Source: Norana najaformis | Lineage: Eukaryota; Annelida; Clitellata; Crassiclitellata; Hormogastridae | Assembly (NCBI GenBank): GCA_964023275.1 | Contig: OZ029914.1 | Span: 47,322,530-47,386,529, forward strand | Direction: 5' to 3' | Length of the DNA stretch: 64,000 nt | In this document: positions 1 through 11,815 of the stretch, in pieces | How the letters are laid out: every line of letters starts with the position of its first letter | How positions within the stretch are numbered: the stretch's first letter is position 1 | The notes under the pieces: generated by a model | The model's database searches: none | What the model saw: the letters and a program-made list of their open reading frames with translations, nothing else | What the model was told of the DNA's origin: nothing | Translations under genes and position numbers: made by a program

Positions 1-309
1 TTTGTGTATGTTTGCTGGCACAGGCGGGACGCAGTTCCTCGAAGGACACATCTGATACCAAAGGCAATTAACCCTCGTGATTCGGATCTGATGATACAAT
101 GCGAAAGACGCAGTTGGCATAATTATGATCCGAGTTTTATAGCGCAATTATTCTGTACAACGGAATAAGAGACAATTAACGAAACCATCAGCACCCGGCG
201 TTGTCATCGCTGAAATGAGCTGAGCCCCTTATGCTGCGTTTGTTTGGAAGATAGGCTGAACTTATAGGTCGCAGTGCGCAGTTGCTGAGGTTTAAGCAAT
301 GTATGTATG

Positions 310-556
310 AATGTATTTATTTACGTATGCATCCGTATGCATGTGCACATACATACATACATACATGCATAAATGCATACATAAATACATACATACACAC
401 AAACATACATAAATACATACATACATACATGCATAAATACATACATAAATACATACATACATGCATACATAAATAGATACATACATACATACATAAATAC
501 ATACATACATACAAAAAAACATACATACATACATAAATACATACATACATACATAA
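310..556. repeat. CATA tetranucleotide microsatellite
   Basis: Imperfect (ACAT)n with regular ACATAAAT interruptions. It generates long Tyr/Ile/His or Met/Tyr/Val/Cys frames on both strands that should not be read as genes. Confidence 0.95.
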
Positions 557-1078
557 GATCGTTATGTTGTGTACTGTCCTGTAGTGTAATGTAATAAAAT
601 TGCTTGCAATGGAGTGTAACATAACATAATGCAATGGTAACTTTCATTAACTGGTTAGTGTTGTCGATGCTGAGACTAATACAGTGTCATCAAAAATGCG
701 CCTTTGAACAAGAATGTCAGTTATTCTCTCTGTTTCATTCATTCATTCATTCATTCATTCATTCAAAGTATTTATATAGCTCCTTTAAAAGAAACTTATA
801 TAGAAGCGCTTCAGCCTAGCCTCGCCGAAAGAGAACAGTTTGTAAACAAACAAAAAAAAACGACAAGCTGAGTATGGTCGTTGTCTTCAAACCCGAAGAG
901 CAACCGGAAATATTTCTTAGTTGCACCGAGTGTATATAAAGCGCTATAGAAGTCATAGCTCGATTCAATTAGGCCAGATTCTCACTTAGCAACGGTTGCC
1001 AGTGCCAGCGCGATCTGATCTCGAGTCAGATGCAAATTGACCGAAATGAGATTGAAGTAATTCCATTGCAAGTTGCCT

Positions 1079-1215
1079 CAAGAGAGAGAGACATAGATAT
1101 AGAGGCAGAGAGAGAGACAGAGAGACAGAGAGATAGAGACAGACAGAGACAGGGACAGAGACAGAGACAGACAGAGACAGAGAGTGTGAGTGAGTGTGTG
1201 CGCGTGTGTGTGTGA
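1079..1215. repeat. GA/CAGA purine-rich simple repeat
   Basis: One strand is almost pure purine with GAGAGACAGA units, passing into a short GT run at the right end. Confidence 0.9.
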
Positions 1216-2169
1216 CGAAGCGACAAGGAGGAGCTATAAGCGAAGAGGAGGAATAGCAAGATGAGAAGGAGGATGAACTATAAGAGGATTCAAGTGGCCG
1301 ATGCCTGGGTCAGGCGATCTGACTTGAATGGAAAAATTCAGTTAGTTCCTCGGACGCTTGGAGGACCCGATTGAAAGGCATCTTATAGGCGTTGGCGTCC
1401 TTGCCTTGAGTATGTCGTGGGATCGTGTTGGCGTTTAGGAATTAGCTCAACTTCTTAAAGGAATAATGTCACTGTGCTGTTCGGTTTGCAATAAACAGAC
1501 CAGCAAATAAATACATTAAGAGTCGTAAATGCGATTAAGCAGCAGCAGAAGAATGCGAAAAAGAATGCGAAGAAGAAAAGTTCTGAGCTGGAACGAAATA
1601 CATGGGAAAGTATATTTCGAATGGGAGACAGGTTGAACTACTAGGGAGGTTCCCCTGTTCACTCTATAAATTGCGCTTGAATAATTGAGTAAATTAAATG
1701 GTAAAATTGAAACAATCGATTAATACCTGCTCAAGTGGTATTCACCTTTTAGAGCAGAAAACAATAATTGTAGACTTTTCCTGTTATTCAACTGCATGCA
1801 GCTAAAACTAATCAAAATAAAAACGTCCATTACAATTTATTCACCATGTCAAATATCGCATGAGATGGATGTTTTATAGTTGCAACAGTAAGCTTTTATT
1901 ATTTACTTTTAGTATCAACGGTTTGCACACTTTTAACAATTAGTCAAAAATGCTTCGTTTCCACCAACCAATCAGGCAGCATATGTCCAGTCAAGACATA
2001 TTTTAAAACACGATGCGTCAATGAAGCTTTTTATACGAGATCCATTGCAACTTTTCCACAATTCACAAATATGCAAAAAGCTGCACGCAAGAAACTGATT
2101 GAATATCATAACAGACAATTTTGATTTGCCAAGCGCAGCTCAGTTGAAGTTCCTCAATGTTTTGATCAT

Positions 2170-2400
2170 CAATAATTATCCAGATCGTAATCGTAATGGA
2201 TATCTCCGAAACAGCACGCGGCAAGCAGCTTGTTCACGTGCATTTCGTCAAAGTAATGCATGTATGGTAATCGTCAAAGTTTTATCCGGATTTCTTCAGC
2301 GCCCGAAAAAGCACGCAAGAACCAGCTTATTCATCTCAGAGCAAGTATAGTCAGGTTCGATAGCAGGTCCAGATGAGGCAGAAAACAGACAACTGTTGTG
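2170..2400 (-). mobile_element. Degraded LINE-A 3' end (candidate)
   Basis: Starts with ATCGTAATCGTAAT, then carries diverged versions of the family blocks CAGCGCCC and ACCAGCTTATTCA in the right order. Much more diverged than the other copies, so this is an old insertion or a chance partial match. Confidence 0.4.
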
Positions 2401-3144
2401 GATCGTATTTCGAATTGGAGCTGCGTCAGAGATACCCATGTTGAAGAGGAGGTATCAGAATATGATCTGCGGGAAAGTAATGTTTTCAATTTTAAGTGAA
2501 AGCCGTACACAGAAACTGCAAGAGGTGCGGATACAGTGACCTGGAAGCATGGGTTGAATATTTACCGTATAGTTCTGGCTGGTGTTTATACCACAGGAGC
2601 TTTAGCAGTCTGAGCTTAAAGTGTTCTTCGAAAGCGCTGCAAGAAAGTCCATGAACCTATTTACATTTCAATTTAAACAATAAGAATGCCGTCACAATGT
2701 CATTGTGGGAATAAGTCATCGACGTGCAATTTCATAATTCTTTTATGAATTGAACATATTCGAAAATTAATTACATTTCTGAACATTTCATGGAATCCAG
2801 GCTTTTCGGCCGCAAGAGCAGAGACATCGGCAAAAGCAGTAAGCATACAATGTTTGCAGAAATTTCGACTGCTAATATTATCCTATTTCGCACTGATTAG
2901 GAAAATTTCACAGAAACAGCATTTGACACTGAGCAACGTACGTTTCGATTTTGACGCATACTGCTGTAATGTATATACAAGTCTGTCTTACAGATCCGAA
3001 AACTCTTAGAAGTTTCCTTTTTGTAGGCCTAAACAATAAATTGTATCACGTTTCGATGTAGCATTATGCATCCCATACATCAAGTTTCTTTCAGTTGCTT
3101 CGATTTTGAATTATAGAAGAGTTCAGTCTACAGAACAGATCCGA

Positions 3145-3525
3145 TCAAATTTGATTAGATTAGATTAAATTATATTATATTATATTATATCGTATTATAT
3201 TATATTATAATATAAATAATTATAATACAACATAATATAATATGTTATATTATATTATATTATATTATACTATATTATACTATATTATACTATATTATAC
3301 TGTATTATACTATATTATACTATATTATCCTATATTATGTTATATGATTGATATGATATGATATTATATTATATCATATTATATCATATTATAATATAAA
3401 TAATTATAATGCAACATAATATAATATATTATATTATATTATACTATATTATACTATATTATGTTATATGATATGATATACTGTAATGTGATATTATATT
3501 ATATTTTATTTTTCATTAGACTTGA
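3145..3525. repeat. TATTA/TATAT AT-rich tandem repeat
   Basis: Runs of ATATT and TATAC units, beginning beside GATTAGATTAGATTA, which matches the pentamer tail of another LINE family in this window. It may therefore have grown from a retroposon tail. It lies about 170 bp beyond the 3' end of the bHLH coding region. Confidence 0.9.
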
Positions 3526-3589
3526 TTACATTACGTTACGTATAGTAGCTTGGAGCCTATTGTCATAGTAAAAAGTCCAGAGATGGCGT

Positions 3590-3670
3590 TGATTCTATAT
3601 GTTGCAACTGTAAATGTAATTGTAACGGGACATTTGTATAGCGCCTATTAACGCCTCCAGAGCACCTCGT
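3590..3670 (-). mobile_element. Short LINE/SINE 3'-end remnant
   Basis: Read on the minus strand it contains GGCGCTATACAAATGT followed by TTACAATTACA. This is the hairpin-plus-tail motif seen at many retroposon 3' ends here (for example 15895, 30412, 51330). It would fall in the 3' untranslated region of the bHLH gene. Confidence 0.45.
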
Positions 3671-3686
3671 CAGTCGAAAGTATATT

Positions 3687-4199
3687 TTAGCTGAGTTCAA
3701 GGACGTGGTTGAGGAACGCGATGTAGCAGATGGCCAGTCGAAGGATCTCAATCTTCGACAGTTTCTTATCGGGTGGTAGGGTCGGCAGCAGTTGACGCAG
3801 TTCCCCGAAGGCCGTGTTGAACGCCTCGACACGCACCCTCTCTCTGGTCGCATGGGCCGTCCGGTATTTCTCCGTTGCCCTCCGGTGCTTCCTGCGCTCC
3901 TGCCGAGATGCCCCCGGGGTGTGGAGCAGCCGGGAGTCCACTGTAGCCTTGCCCGAGGCAACAGCACCGGGTCTTGTCTCCTTGAGGGCTGAACGGACGT
4001 CGGTGTCCTTGGTCGGTCGAGGGTATGAGTGAAGGGACGAGAGGTGGGTGAAGATGAAGGGGTCGCTGTCGTCTGTAGGGTAGAAACTGGGTGGCGGCGG
4101 GGGTGTGTGACGGGGTGGGACGATGGTGGGTGCTGGAGGGTCGAAACGCCGTCGCATCCGACCACCGGGTGATGAGGAGGCCTTCGAGGACGAGGGCAT
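3687..4199 (-). CDS. NHLH: NHLH/HEN-family neural bHLH transcription factor
   Basis: Single-exon frame of 170 residues. The last 70 residues are a bHLH domain: the basic part includes [18 protein letters not shown] and the second helix includes [16 protein letters not shown]. The protein stops directly after NHVLELS, as vertebrate NHLH1/NHLH2 stop just after NHVLDV. The block TAHATRER plus [24 protein letters not shown] is diagnostic of the NHLH (HEN/NSCL) group within the Atonal-like superfamily. Family members dimerise with E-proteins, bind E-boxes in the nucleus and act in neuronal differentiation. The N-terminal 100 residues are Pro/Ser/Arg-rich and not recognisably conserved. The start at 4199 is the first Met; a Met 14 codons inside is an alternative, and a spliced 5' exon is possible. 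No TATA box or operator was assigned. The family call is firm; NHLH1 versus NHLH2 is not meaningful for an invertebrate. Confidence 0.95.
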   Translation of the reverse strand: MPSSSKASSSPGGRMRRRFDPPAPTIVPPRHTPPPPPSFYPTDDSDPFIFTHLSSLHSYPRPTKDTDVRSALKETRPGAVASGKATVDSRLLHTPGASRQERRKHRRATEKYRTAHATRERVRVEAFNTAFGELRQLLPTLPPDKKLSKIEILRLAICYIAFLNHVLELS

Positions 4200-4472
4200 C
4201 GGTTCCTTGGATCAGTTACGAGGTTCCGTTCAACGTACGATTTCTACAGGATTCCAAGAGTCGTGTTGGTCTACAGCGGAATCAGTAGAATGATGTAGTG
4301 TATGTATGTATGTCTATATACCTATGTATTGGTATGCATGTATATAGCTAAAGAGTGGCTGACGAAATAAAGGTTTTGAGTAAAAGAACCTCCTTAGAAG
4401 GCGTTTCTCAGCAACACCCAGCAACGCACAGCAACTCATCTGTCCTAACACTTCTTCGCCCTCCCGTCACCT

Positions 4473-4860
4473 CACCCTTAAAACTTGGAAATCGCTCCAT
4501 AGCCATAGCTGCCCAACCCCTCTAGAATAAACTCCCTCCAGAATTACGACAATTATCTAGTCCATCAAATGAACTCACCAACACCACCTCTTTCACACAA
4601 AACTGAAAACATTCCTTTTCCAAAAATCTTATCCTGATTCTTCCTCTTCCCCTTATCTCTCTTCTCGCTTCAATTTCAAACACCATCCACCGTAACCCTC
4701 CGACTGTCTGACTGCCTGATTCCTGGATCTTGACTTGAAACCGAACCCTTTTGCCTGTCGATTTTGTTTTGACTGAGCGACTGTGAATAAGCTGGTTCCC
4801 GCGACTTAGCTTTCGTTTGGCGCTGTAGAAATCTCGAGATTACGATAAAGATCTTGGATC
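4473..4860 (+). mobile_element. LINE-A 3' end (C-terminus plus 3' UTR)
   Basis: The longest left-hand copy of the ATTACG-tailed family. Its 5' part translates to a typical LINE C-terminal stretch (NKLPPELRQLSS, then a Phe/Lys-rich tail region), interrupted by stops. A 3' UTR follows with GTGAATAAGCTGGTTCCCGC and CTGTAGAAATCTCGAGATTA, ending in a short ATTACGAT tail. Confidence 0.75.
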
Positions 4861-5059
4861 CAATTCATAGTGGTTAGAATTTGCAGTTACACCTTATGTG
4901 TTTCTTCACATCATTCAGAGTTCAGTACTTTTATCCATTTGAAATTCGGGTCGTTTTCGATGGAATAATTTTGGCCATTAACATGCTTTCTTAAGGCGTT
5001 ACATAAACTTATCATTATAGACCTACCATATAACATATTGTAAATATATCCCTTTACAT

Positions 5060-5455
5060 CATGGATAAAGTCAAGATCTCGTGCCCCTAGTGGAACGTAG
5101 AGAAGGCGCTGATACTCTTGAGCCCGAGGTGGACGAATCCCAAGGACCTGGATATGGAACCAGCGCATCGCAGAACTTGCCCTTTACTTTTCAGCTTACG
5201 CCTCTACGAACTTATGCTGCTTTGTGACAGTCAAGTGTGTAACATATGTCCAGGGTCGCTACACATAGTCTGTTGAACGTGTAGTTTCTGTTTAACGACG
5301 CTGTGTCATGCCGAAGATGATTGGCGACGCCTAACTTTTTATCCAGTCTTCGGAGTGACATCATCCGAAGACGTCTATGTCCGCTGAGCAGGCTCGAAGC
5401 CGCAATCGTTGGATTACAGGCCAAGAGCACTACCGATAAACCATCGTGCCGCACA
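5060..5455 (-). mobile_element. SINE-B (tRNA-derived), minus orientation
   Basis: On the minus strand it opens with GGTTTATCGGTAGTGC (A-box-like) and GGCTTCGAGCCTGC (B-box-like). Body blocks GGGTCG(C/T)TAC and TGGACGAATCCCAAGGAC follow, shared in the same order with the copy at 43070-43225. The promoter boxes identify a tRNA-derived pol III SINE. Confidence 0.7.
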
Positions 5456-5459
5456 GTAC

Positions 5460-5800
5460 GAATATACATGCTCGTACGAATATACGTGCATACAGACATA
5501 CATACATCCATCCATCCATACATACATACATATTTACATACATACACACATACATACATGCACAAATACATACATACATACATACACACATACATACATA
5601 CATATATGCACACTTACATACATACATGCACACATACATACATACATGTATGTATCCATCCATCCATACATCCATTCATACATACATACGTACATACATA
5701 CATGTATCCATCCATCCATCCACCCATCCATCCATCCATCTATCCATCCATCCATCCATCCATCCATCCATTCATCCATACATACATACCTATTCCATCA
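5460..5800. repeat. CATA/CATC microsatellite
   Basis: (ACAT)n passing into (CATC)n. It sits at the head side of the SINE-B copy. Confidence 0.95.
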
Positions 5801-6260
5801 AGGCTAAACTCCTTCAGCTTCTACTCGGCCATAGAGTTCTGAAGCGACTTCCTGCAATCCTTTCCAACGAACAATGTTCTTTGCGCAACACAGACGAGAG
5901 GAGCGAGCGATGGCCCTGTGTGCGGAATTGCTGCGTAGGCCTTGCGTCCCTTTGTCGCTTCGATCCGTGTCGCTTTTTTACTTGGATGCATCGCTTTCAT
6001 CAAGCGGACCAATCACAGCTGCGACAGTCGATTGCCTCATTAGACCAACTTTTGCTACAAGTAGTTCCAATACGGTGTTAGGCTCTCGAGCGTTCTCGGT
6101 GCTTGAGCCGAAGCTTCGGAATTCGCTGCCCCGTTCTGTTGTCTCCAATGCCATTATTATTTTTAATGTATTTGCAAATTTGTATAGTGTGACCTGCAGA
6201 AAGTTTCAGTCTATCGGGCTTCGAACTGTCGACTCACTCGATTTGTAGTCTCGCGTTAAC
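5800..6260 (+). mobile_element. LINE 3'-end remnant
   Basis: Translates in part to SRAFSVLEPKLRNSLPRSVV, the weakly conserved end of CR1/L2-like LINE reverse transcriptases (family form SFSVAGPxLWNSLP). No intact frame. The 5' limit is uncertain. Confidence 0.5.
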
Positions 6261-7740
6261 TCGAGATAAGACACACAGTCTCTGATTTTCGTATGCATAA
6301 TTAAGAAAAAGAAAAGTTAAACCACAAGAGTACTTCAGGCGTCGAATACACAGCTTTTACACGTGTTAATCTATCAGCGACAGTTGTCACTCAAACGATC
6401 AACAGTTACTGATCACACTTCAGACAATCGCTATAAGTTTTGCCCTCCCAACAATGCATTTGGGATCGCATTTATAGGTTTCCAGCCACGACGGGAGACC
6501 AACGTAAGCACGTCGTTCTTGCGAAAGCGTCAACTCCCTACGCCATACCCCCCCCCATCACGCGGTCGATGCCCCTCCATTACACGCATCCAGCATTCAG
6601 ACGCACGAGATCATTACGTGGCAGAAAGGCGCACCCAGCAACCGAAGCATGTGATCATTGCGCGCACAAACAAGTCAACCGCCCATTGACTCATCGGTAT
6701 GACGTCATGGAAATTTCCGATACAAACGCAGGCTTAGAACTTGTTGACAATTCTGCATCCTGCAATACGTACTGTTATAATGTGGCACATTAATAAATGC
6801 ACTACATCTCATATATGTATTTAGCTGTTATGTGTTCGCTGAACTTTAACTTATGTGTATAGCTTTCACCTAAGTGCTAAACTTGCACATATAAGCTGAA
6901 CTTAATGTATTACTGGACTTAATGTATGACCTGAACTTCAATGCAATACTGAACGTTCGTGCATGGAACTCGCGTTTATTCATACGCTGAACTTACGTAA
7001 TGCGCTTAACCTGTATGTATATTCATAATTTATTAATAACTGATTACGTATTTACTTATTAAAGGCAACTTCCTAGGTTCAAAATAATGTCTTGCGGTCT
7101 GACTCCTTCTCTGTCCCCCTCGTTTGGATCCATCTTGTCTGTTGGCATCTTGTATTAGGCCTATATAGTCAGGAATGTCGCTGTCCAAACAGGTACAGAA
7201 TTGAAACTGTAATTCTTGTTTATTTCGTTGCAAGACTTAGATTAGCAGTAGAAATGCAAAAAATTAAGTCGGCCGATTGACTTCTCACGCAGAAATCTGT
7301 CTATCGATTGAATTTGTGGTCGAAAATCCATTAATAAGTTGGACAAAGACGGGCGAAGACGCGAGAGGAGAAGTGGCAAATTTACGCAGCTGTATTGAAG
7401 TCGGCACACCTCATACTGAGTACCTAAGAAAGACCTGTTCACAATGAAGCAACAACTCAATGTTTAGCAATAAATATAAGTGTTTTGTAGACACGTGTTC
7501 TCTCTATTGTCGTAAACCACTGCGATAATCTGAGAAATATATAGTCTGAAAATTGATGTGTTTATATTTTTTAGATAGTATTATGGCTAAAATTAAAACT
7601 TATAGTTTGTCTAAAACCAATGAGAAATTAAAATCTCAGCGTTAGAGTTGTGTTGTTGACTGTTGAAGCGTCGACAGCCATTATTATTTATAATCGGGCT
7701 TATGGTGGTGATGGTCACGTGTTTCATGCTCAGAATCTGG
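6260..7740. other. Intergenic stretch, no gene recognised
   Basis: No conserved frame seen. A perfect palindromic CRE-type octamer TGACGTCA lies at 6700-6707, which could be a CREB/ATF site but has no gene start attached to it. From about 6800 to 7020 the sequence repeats the phrases CTGAACTT and TGTATG loosely. Confidence 0.5.
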
Positions 7741-7751
7741 ATTATCAAATC

Positions 7752-7758
7752 TATCATT

Positions 7759-7822
<64 letters not shown>

Positions 7823-7952
7823 CTGACAGCAGCAGCAGTAGTGGCAGCCAAAACAACAACATATCATCATCATCATCATCATCATCACTGACAGCAGCAG
7901 CAGTAGTGGCAGCCAAAACAACAACATATCATCATCATCATCATCATCATCA
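7752..7952. repeat. (ATC)n array with a duplicated 65-bp unit
   Basis: A (CAT)n run, then a unit containing ACTGACAGCAGCAGCAG and CAAAACAACAACAT followed by more ATC. The unit begins at 7822 and again at 7887, so the microsatellite and its flank were duplicated together. Confidence 0.95.
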
Positions 7953-8334
7953 TCGTAGGTTTACATAAACGCTGGGTAGCGTTTTCTCATAAATTTTCTC
8001 ATAAAGAGAGTCAATCAAAAAATAGCGTTATGCTTAATTCACATCGAGTGCGACACCTGGCGAATGCTTAAGAAGTTAAGTTCAGTATTTGCAGTTCGCT
8101 AGAGGCCGACTCTGTTTCTGTTGATCTAATTTTCAACGACGAAGCCTCTTTAGAATCTTGGAATTGAAACGATTGCCTACGGGTAAAATATGCGTCCCAG
8201 AACTATATGAAAATAATCAGGTATGACAGATAGGATGGGAAATGATTTGAACGTAATTTGTACACGCAGGTCAGACTGACATTCATTAAATAAACTGTTC
8301 AGTAAATACACTCTGATCTTAGAAAGGATACCAC

Positions 8335-8502
8335 CCACTGTAGCTGTCACGCTGTCTCTCTACCTGACTTTTGGATCTTGACCTGGAACCGAACTCTTTT
8401 GCTTATCGATTTTGTTTTGACTGAACGCCTGTGAATAAGCTGGTGGCTTTCGTTGGGCTCTGTAGAAGTCTTGGGGATACGATTACGATTACGATCATTT
8501 TG
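8335..8502 (+). mobile_element. LINE-A 3' end, 5'-truncated
   Basis: Begins near GTAGCTGTCACGCTGTCTC and runs through GGATCTTGACCTGGAACCG, TATCGATTTTG and GTGAATAAGCTGG to a GATTACGATTACGAT tail. It has a short internal deletion after GAATAAGCTGG compared with other copies. Confidence 0.8.
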
Positions 8503-8831
8503 GCCATATGTATAATTTTAAACTAGACTACGTCATGGGATCCTGTGGAAAACACATAACAATATATAAAAAACAATCAAAGCGGACATTTAAATCCGGA
8601 AGCGTGTAGCTATAAATAGACATCTAAATGAGCCAAGATGGCGGAGTCAAGATGGCAGAGTACTGTTTAACAGGGTTAGAAATTCGCTGATTTATTGGCT
8701 AATGGTTGTCTACCGACGAAAGTACTGTCGCTGTGATGAAGAAAATATGTCGGTTGGATCATTGGAGTTCAGTTTTGGGCAAATGAGGTGTCAGAACGTG
8801 ACGAAACGTGAACAAGGAGTCAAAATAGAAT
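8503..8831. other. Short unique spacer
   Basis: Lies between two oppositely oriented LINE-A copies. Contains AAGATGGCGG (8635-8644), a YY1-like word, with a second GATGGC just after it. No gene start can be tied to it. Confidence 0.4.
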
Positions 8832-9000
8832 CGTAATCCTAAACTCGGGATTTTTACAGCGCCCAAAGAAAGCTAAGTCGCGGTAACCAACTTATTCACA
8901 GGCGCTTAGTCAAGACAAAATCGTTAGGCAAGAAGGGTTCGGTTCCAGGTCGAGATCCAAAAGTCAGCAAGACTACGGTGGGTTGTGTTTAGAATCGGAT
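8832..9000 (-). mobile_element. LINE-A 3' end, 5'-truncated, minus orientation
   Basis: On the plus strand it starts with ATCGTAAT and runs through ACAGCGCCCA, ACTTATTCACAGGCGC and GGTTCCAGGTCGAGATCC, the reverse of the family 3' end. Ends near 9000. Confidence 0.75.
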
Positions 9001-10717
9001 CTGAATAGAATAGCATCGTGCTGTGCTAAATCCATGCAAACTGCTAACGAATGGAGCTTACCTGATGTGCTTATGTCACAAACACGTTCAAATTGTTTAA
9101 CTTGTATTTCTAATTTTCTTAATTTTTACAACTATGGTCCAAATACTAACAAAGTTGTATATCATTCATTTATAAATTAAAATTTTCTTTGGGGTTCGGT
9201 CTGGCAACATTTTTTCACATTTTTATGCTCAAGTAACATTTGTTGTCACTGAGAATTTTTGTAGACTGTCTTGAACATAGAAATATATTGGATTTTTTTG
9301 GGATACAGTCTGGAGTAACTTTGGGTACCCCAAAAATGTATTATTTAAAAACTGGGAAGAGGATGTAATATGCTAAAAAATTGTGTTTACTTCATGTGTG
9401 TGTGTGTGTGTGTGTCAAAAACTGAGAGAAATATCACAAGTTCAAAACTTTTTATTTTTCCGGCGTTTTTGCCAAAAATGCGCGATCGTTAAAGGGGTGT
9501 AATAAGATGAATCAAATTCCATAAAATTATGTAAACAGCTTCATCTAACGCGCTCAACGCCTACGTGTTTCCACATAAGACAAACCTTTGGATTTTTGTT
9601 CGCATATGTCCATCTGGAACAGTCTTCCTGTTTACAATACTCACGACATCTCGTTATAAATATTCCAATATTCTGAAGAGCGTTCGTAAAGCGGCTTAAG
9701 ACCAATTTGTACCGTCTTGCTTTTGTTGTCTAACATCTGTGATCCACCCACGCCTACGATTCCTCGGTCAGTCGATGGACATATGGCGTGTTAACGAACA
9801 CATTGCTTGCTTTACTGCTTACCTGATCCATGCCACTTGCAATCTCCGTTAAAAGACTTTATAATGATCTGTCTAGACCTGACCTATCGCTATAAAAGGT
9901 ACAAATTAGCCGCTTTTAAATCGCTGTAATATTAAATATTGCATGAGTTATATACAGCGATCGTGTCAGAGAAAAGGGTCAAAGAGAGCGAATGGACCTT
10001 TAGCAGTAATTATTATCCTGACCTTTTCGTGATGAGGAGTAGTCGCTTCGCAAGACAGGACACCATTTTATTGTACCTATTGTCAGATCTAAACTGTCTG
10101 AAAGTAGTTTTGTGAATCGATGTTTCTTTATTATAGGCCTATTTAGTTGTGTATGTTTGTCTAATATATTTGCCCGTATTCCAATCGAGTTTATATATGT
10201 GTGTGGGTGTGAAGCTGTAGGTGTGTGTGTATTAGCGTAACTGATCTATATAATGTGCGGACATCAGGTGCTAATAAAGGCTACTTACTTGCTTACTTGG
10301 CTATTGTATTAACTGGGCCGGGAAAGACATATATAAATATAAATATAATATATATTATATATATTATATATATTATATATATTATATATATGTATATTGA
10401 TGACATCTTTCGATCTCAGGAACAATAGGCAACGCAATACATTATAATATACCACAGATAGAAACAATACATAACAATGCATTAAAACAATATAATACAA
10501 TGCAATGCAATGCAATGTAATTCAATACAGTGTAGCATTTATCATGCGCCTTTATAGACCGGCAAACAGATAATATCGCAAATTCAGCTGTCACCGATGC
10601 AATTAGTAAAAGGTCGCTTGACGGAATCGTTCGAAGGTTTTCATTGTCTCACGCAACAGATGAAGTAAGCAGCTGGATAGTTACAGGTCGCCACTCCACA
10701 GCAATTATTATTTACAG
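9001..10717. other. Intergenic stretch, no gene recognised
   Basis: Holds a short (GT)n run (about 9396-9414), an (AT)/(TATATAT) run (about 10330-10395) and low-complexity AATACA/AATGC runs (10430-10510). A phrase GATGGACATATGGCGTGTTAA at about 9774 recurs in diverged form near 44226, so part of a dispersed repeat lies there. No conserved coding sequence seen. Confidence 0.5.
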
Positions 10718-10815
10718 CCATCCATTTGTGCGGCACGTTGATCATTCGGTAGCGCGCTGGGCCTGTGATCCAACGATTACGGGTTGGCGCCTGCTGTGCA
10801 AAGGACAATGTTGTA
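10718..10815 (+). mobile_element. SINE-B head (tRNA-related part)
   Basis: CATTCGGTAGCGCGCTGGG (A-box-like) and ACGATTACGGGTTGGCGCC (B-box-like) match the head of the SINE-B copy at 5390-5455. The body is missing, so this is a 3'-truncated or diverged copy. Confidence 0.6.
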
Positions 10816-11054
10816 ATTGTAATCAACACAGTTGATACAGCATCGTCAGTCGCAAGCTACTTCAAGGGTGCTTTACAATGTCAAATGTCGGCGCGCACAA
10901 GAGTCCAACAATAAATGATAAATGGATGATGTTCAAAATCAAAATCAAATGCTGATACTAGAATTAGACAGTAAACAGAAAATTTTAACTGTTAGAAGAT
11001 AATTGTCCTCGCTCGATAAAGTCATAGAAAAGTGAGCAGGGTTGAAACTAAAAT

Positions 11055-11190
11055 GGTTTAACTCCCCCACTTCCTTTAGTCGGGTAGTGCCAGTCCCAAG
11101 CCTGGATAAAGGAGGAGCGCGACGTCAACGGCCTTTGATCCATAAGATGTCGTTAAACATTGGAACTCTACTACTAATAAAATGGTTGCT
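11055..11190 (+). repeat. Dispersed repeat D
   Basis: Contains GTGCCAGTCCCAAGCCTGGA, GGAGGAGCGCGACGTCAACG and TCGTTAAACATTGG. Found again inverted at 22985-23085 and, more diverged, at 18283-18350; a fragment lies near 32565. No terminal repeats identified, so its class is unknown. Confidence 0.65.
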
Positions 11191-11228
11191 ATGGATACAT
11201 ATGTACATGGAAACATACATATTACATT

Positions 11229-11475
11229 CTTGTAATCGTAATCGTAATTCCGAGATTTCTACAGCGTCCAACGAATGCCGCGCCGCGGGGACCAGCTTAT
11301 TCACAGGCGCTCAGTCAAAACAAAATCGATAGGCAAAAATGGTCCGGTTCCAGGTCAAGATCCAAAAGTCAGACGGAGAGACAGCGTGGCAGCTAGGGGG
11401 GTTGGGATTGGAGAGGAGAGAGAGATGAGGAAGAAGGGGTGTCAGGGTACGATCTGTGAAAGAGGAATGTTTTGA
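11229..11475 (-). mobile_element. LINE-A 3' end, minus orientation
   Basis: Plus strand opens with ATCGTAATCGTAATTCCGAG and runs through ACCAGCTTATTCACAGGCGC, AAAACAAAATCGATAGGC and GGTCAAGATCCAAAAGTCAG to an A/G-rich part. One of the better preserved copies. Confidence 0.85.
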
Positions 11476-11815
11476 GCTTTCAGTGAAAGGCCGTCATTTG
11501 ATTCATTCCCAAGAACCATTTGAAATGAAACATGGACCATTGGTAAGGTAATTGGGAAAGGGCATGGGCTTCTTTGAGTCTCTGCTAGGGCAACTAATAA
11601 AGTTTTCAAGAGAAGTTTTAATAAAATTCAGCATATAGTCAGTGGCGCAACTTCAAATTTGGATCCCAACCGCGGATCACTCAAATGTACCATCTGGGGC
11701 CTGTTTCCAACCATATCAAAGCTCTAAGTAGGACCCTCTTCTCAGATTCCGGGCGTTGCAAACCCTGTGGGGGTAGTTACGCTACTGTCTGTAGTTCTGT
11801 AGAGTGCTCTTTAGC

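Larger units (their letters stand above)
1..3140. other. Intergenic stretch, no gene recognised
   Basis: I see no conserved coding region here. It holds a CATA-type microsatellite (about 310-556), an ATTC tetranucleotide run (about 734-765), a purine-rich GA/CAGA tract (about 1079-1215) and a degraded interspersed-repeat copy (about 2170-2400). Open frames in this part are low-complexity translations of those tracts or short chance frames. Distant exons of an unrecognised gene cannot be excluded. Confidence 0.6.

Noticed and set aside
3563-4165. 200-codon frame overlapping the bHLH gene
   Set aside because: An alternative frame over the NHLH coding region; only the other frame encodes the conserved bHLH domain.
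6700-6707. CRE site as a proven regulatory element
   Set aside because: The octamer is perfect, but no gene start is nearby and an 8-mer of this kind can occur by chance. Mentioned only within the intergenic entry.
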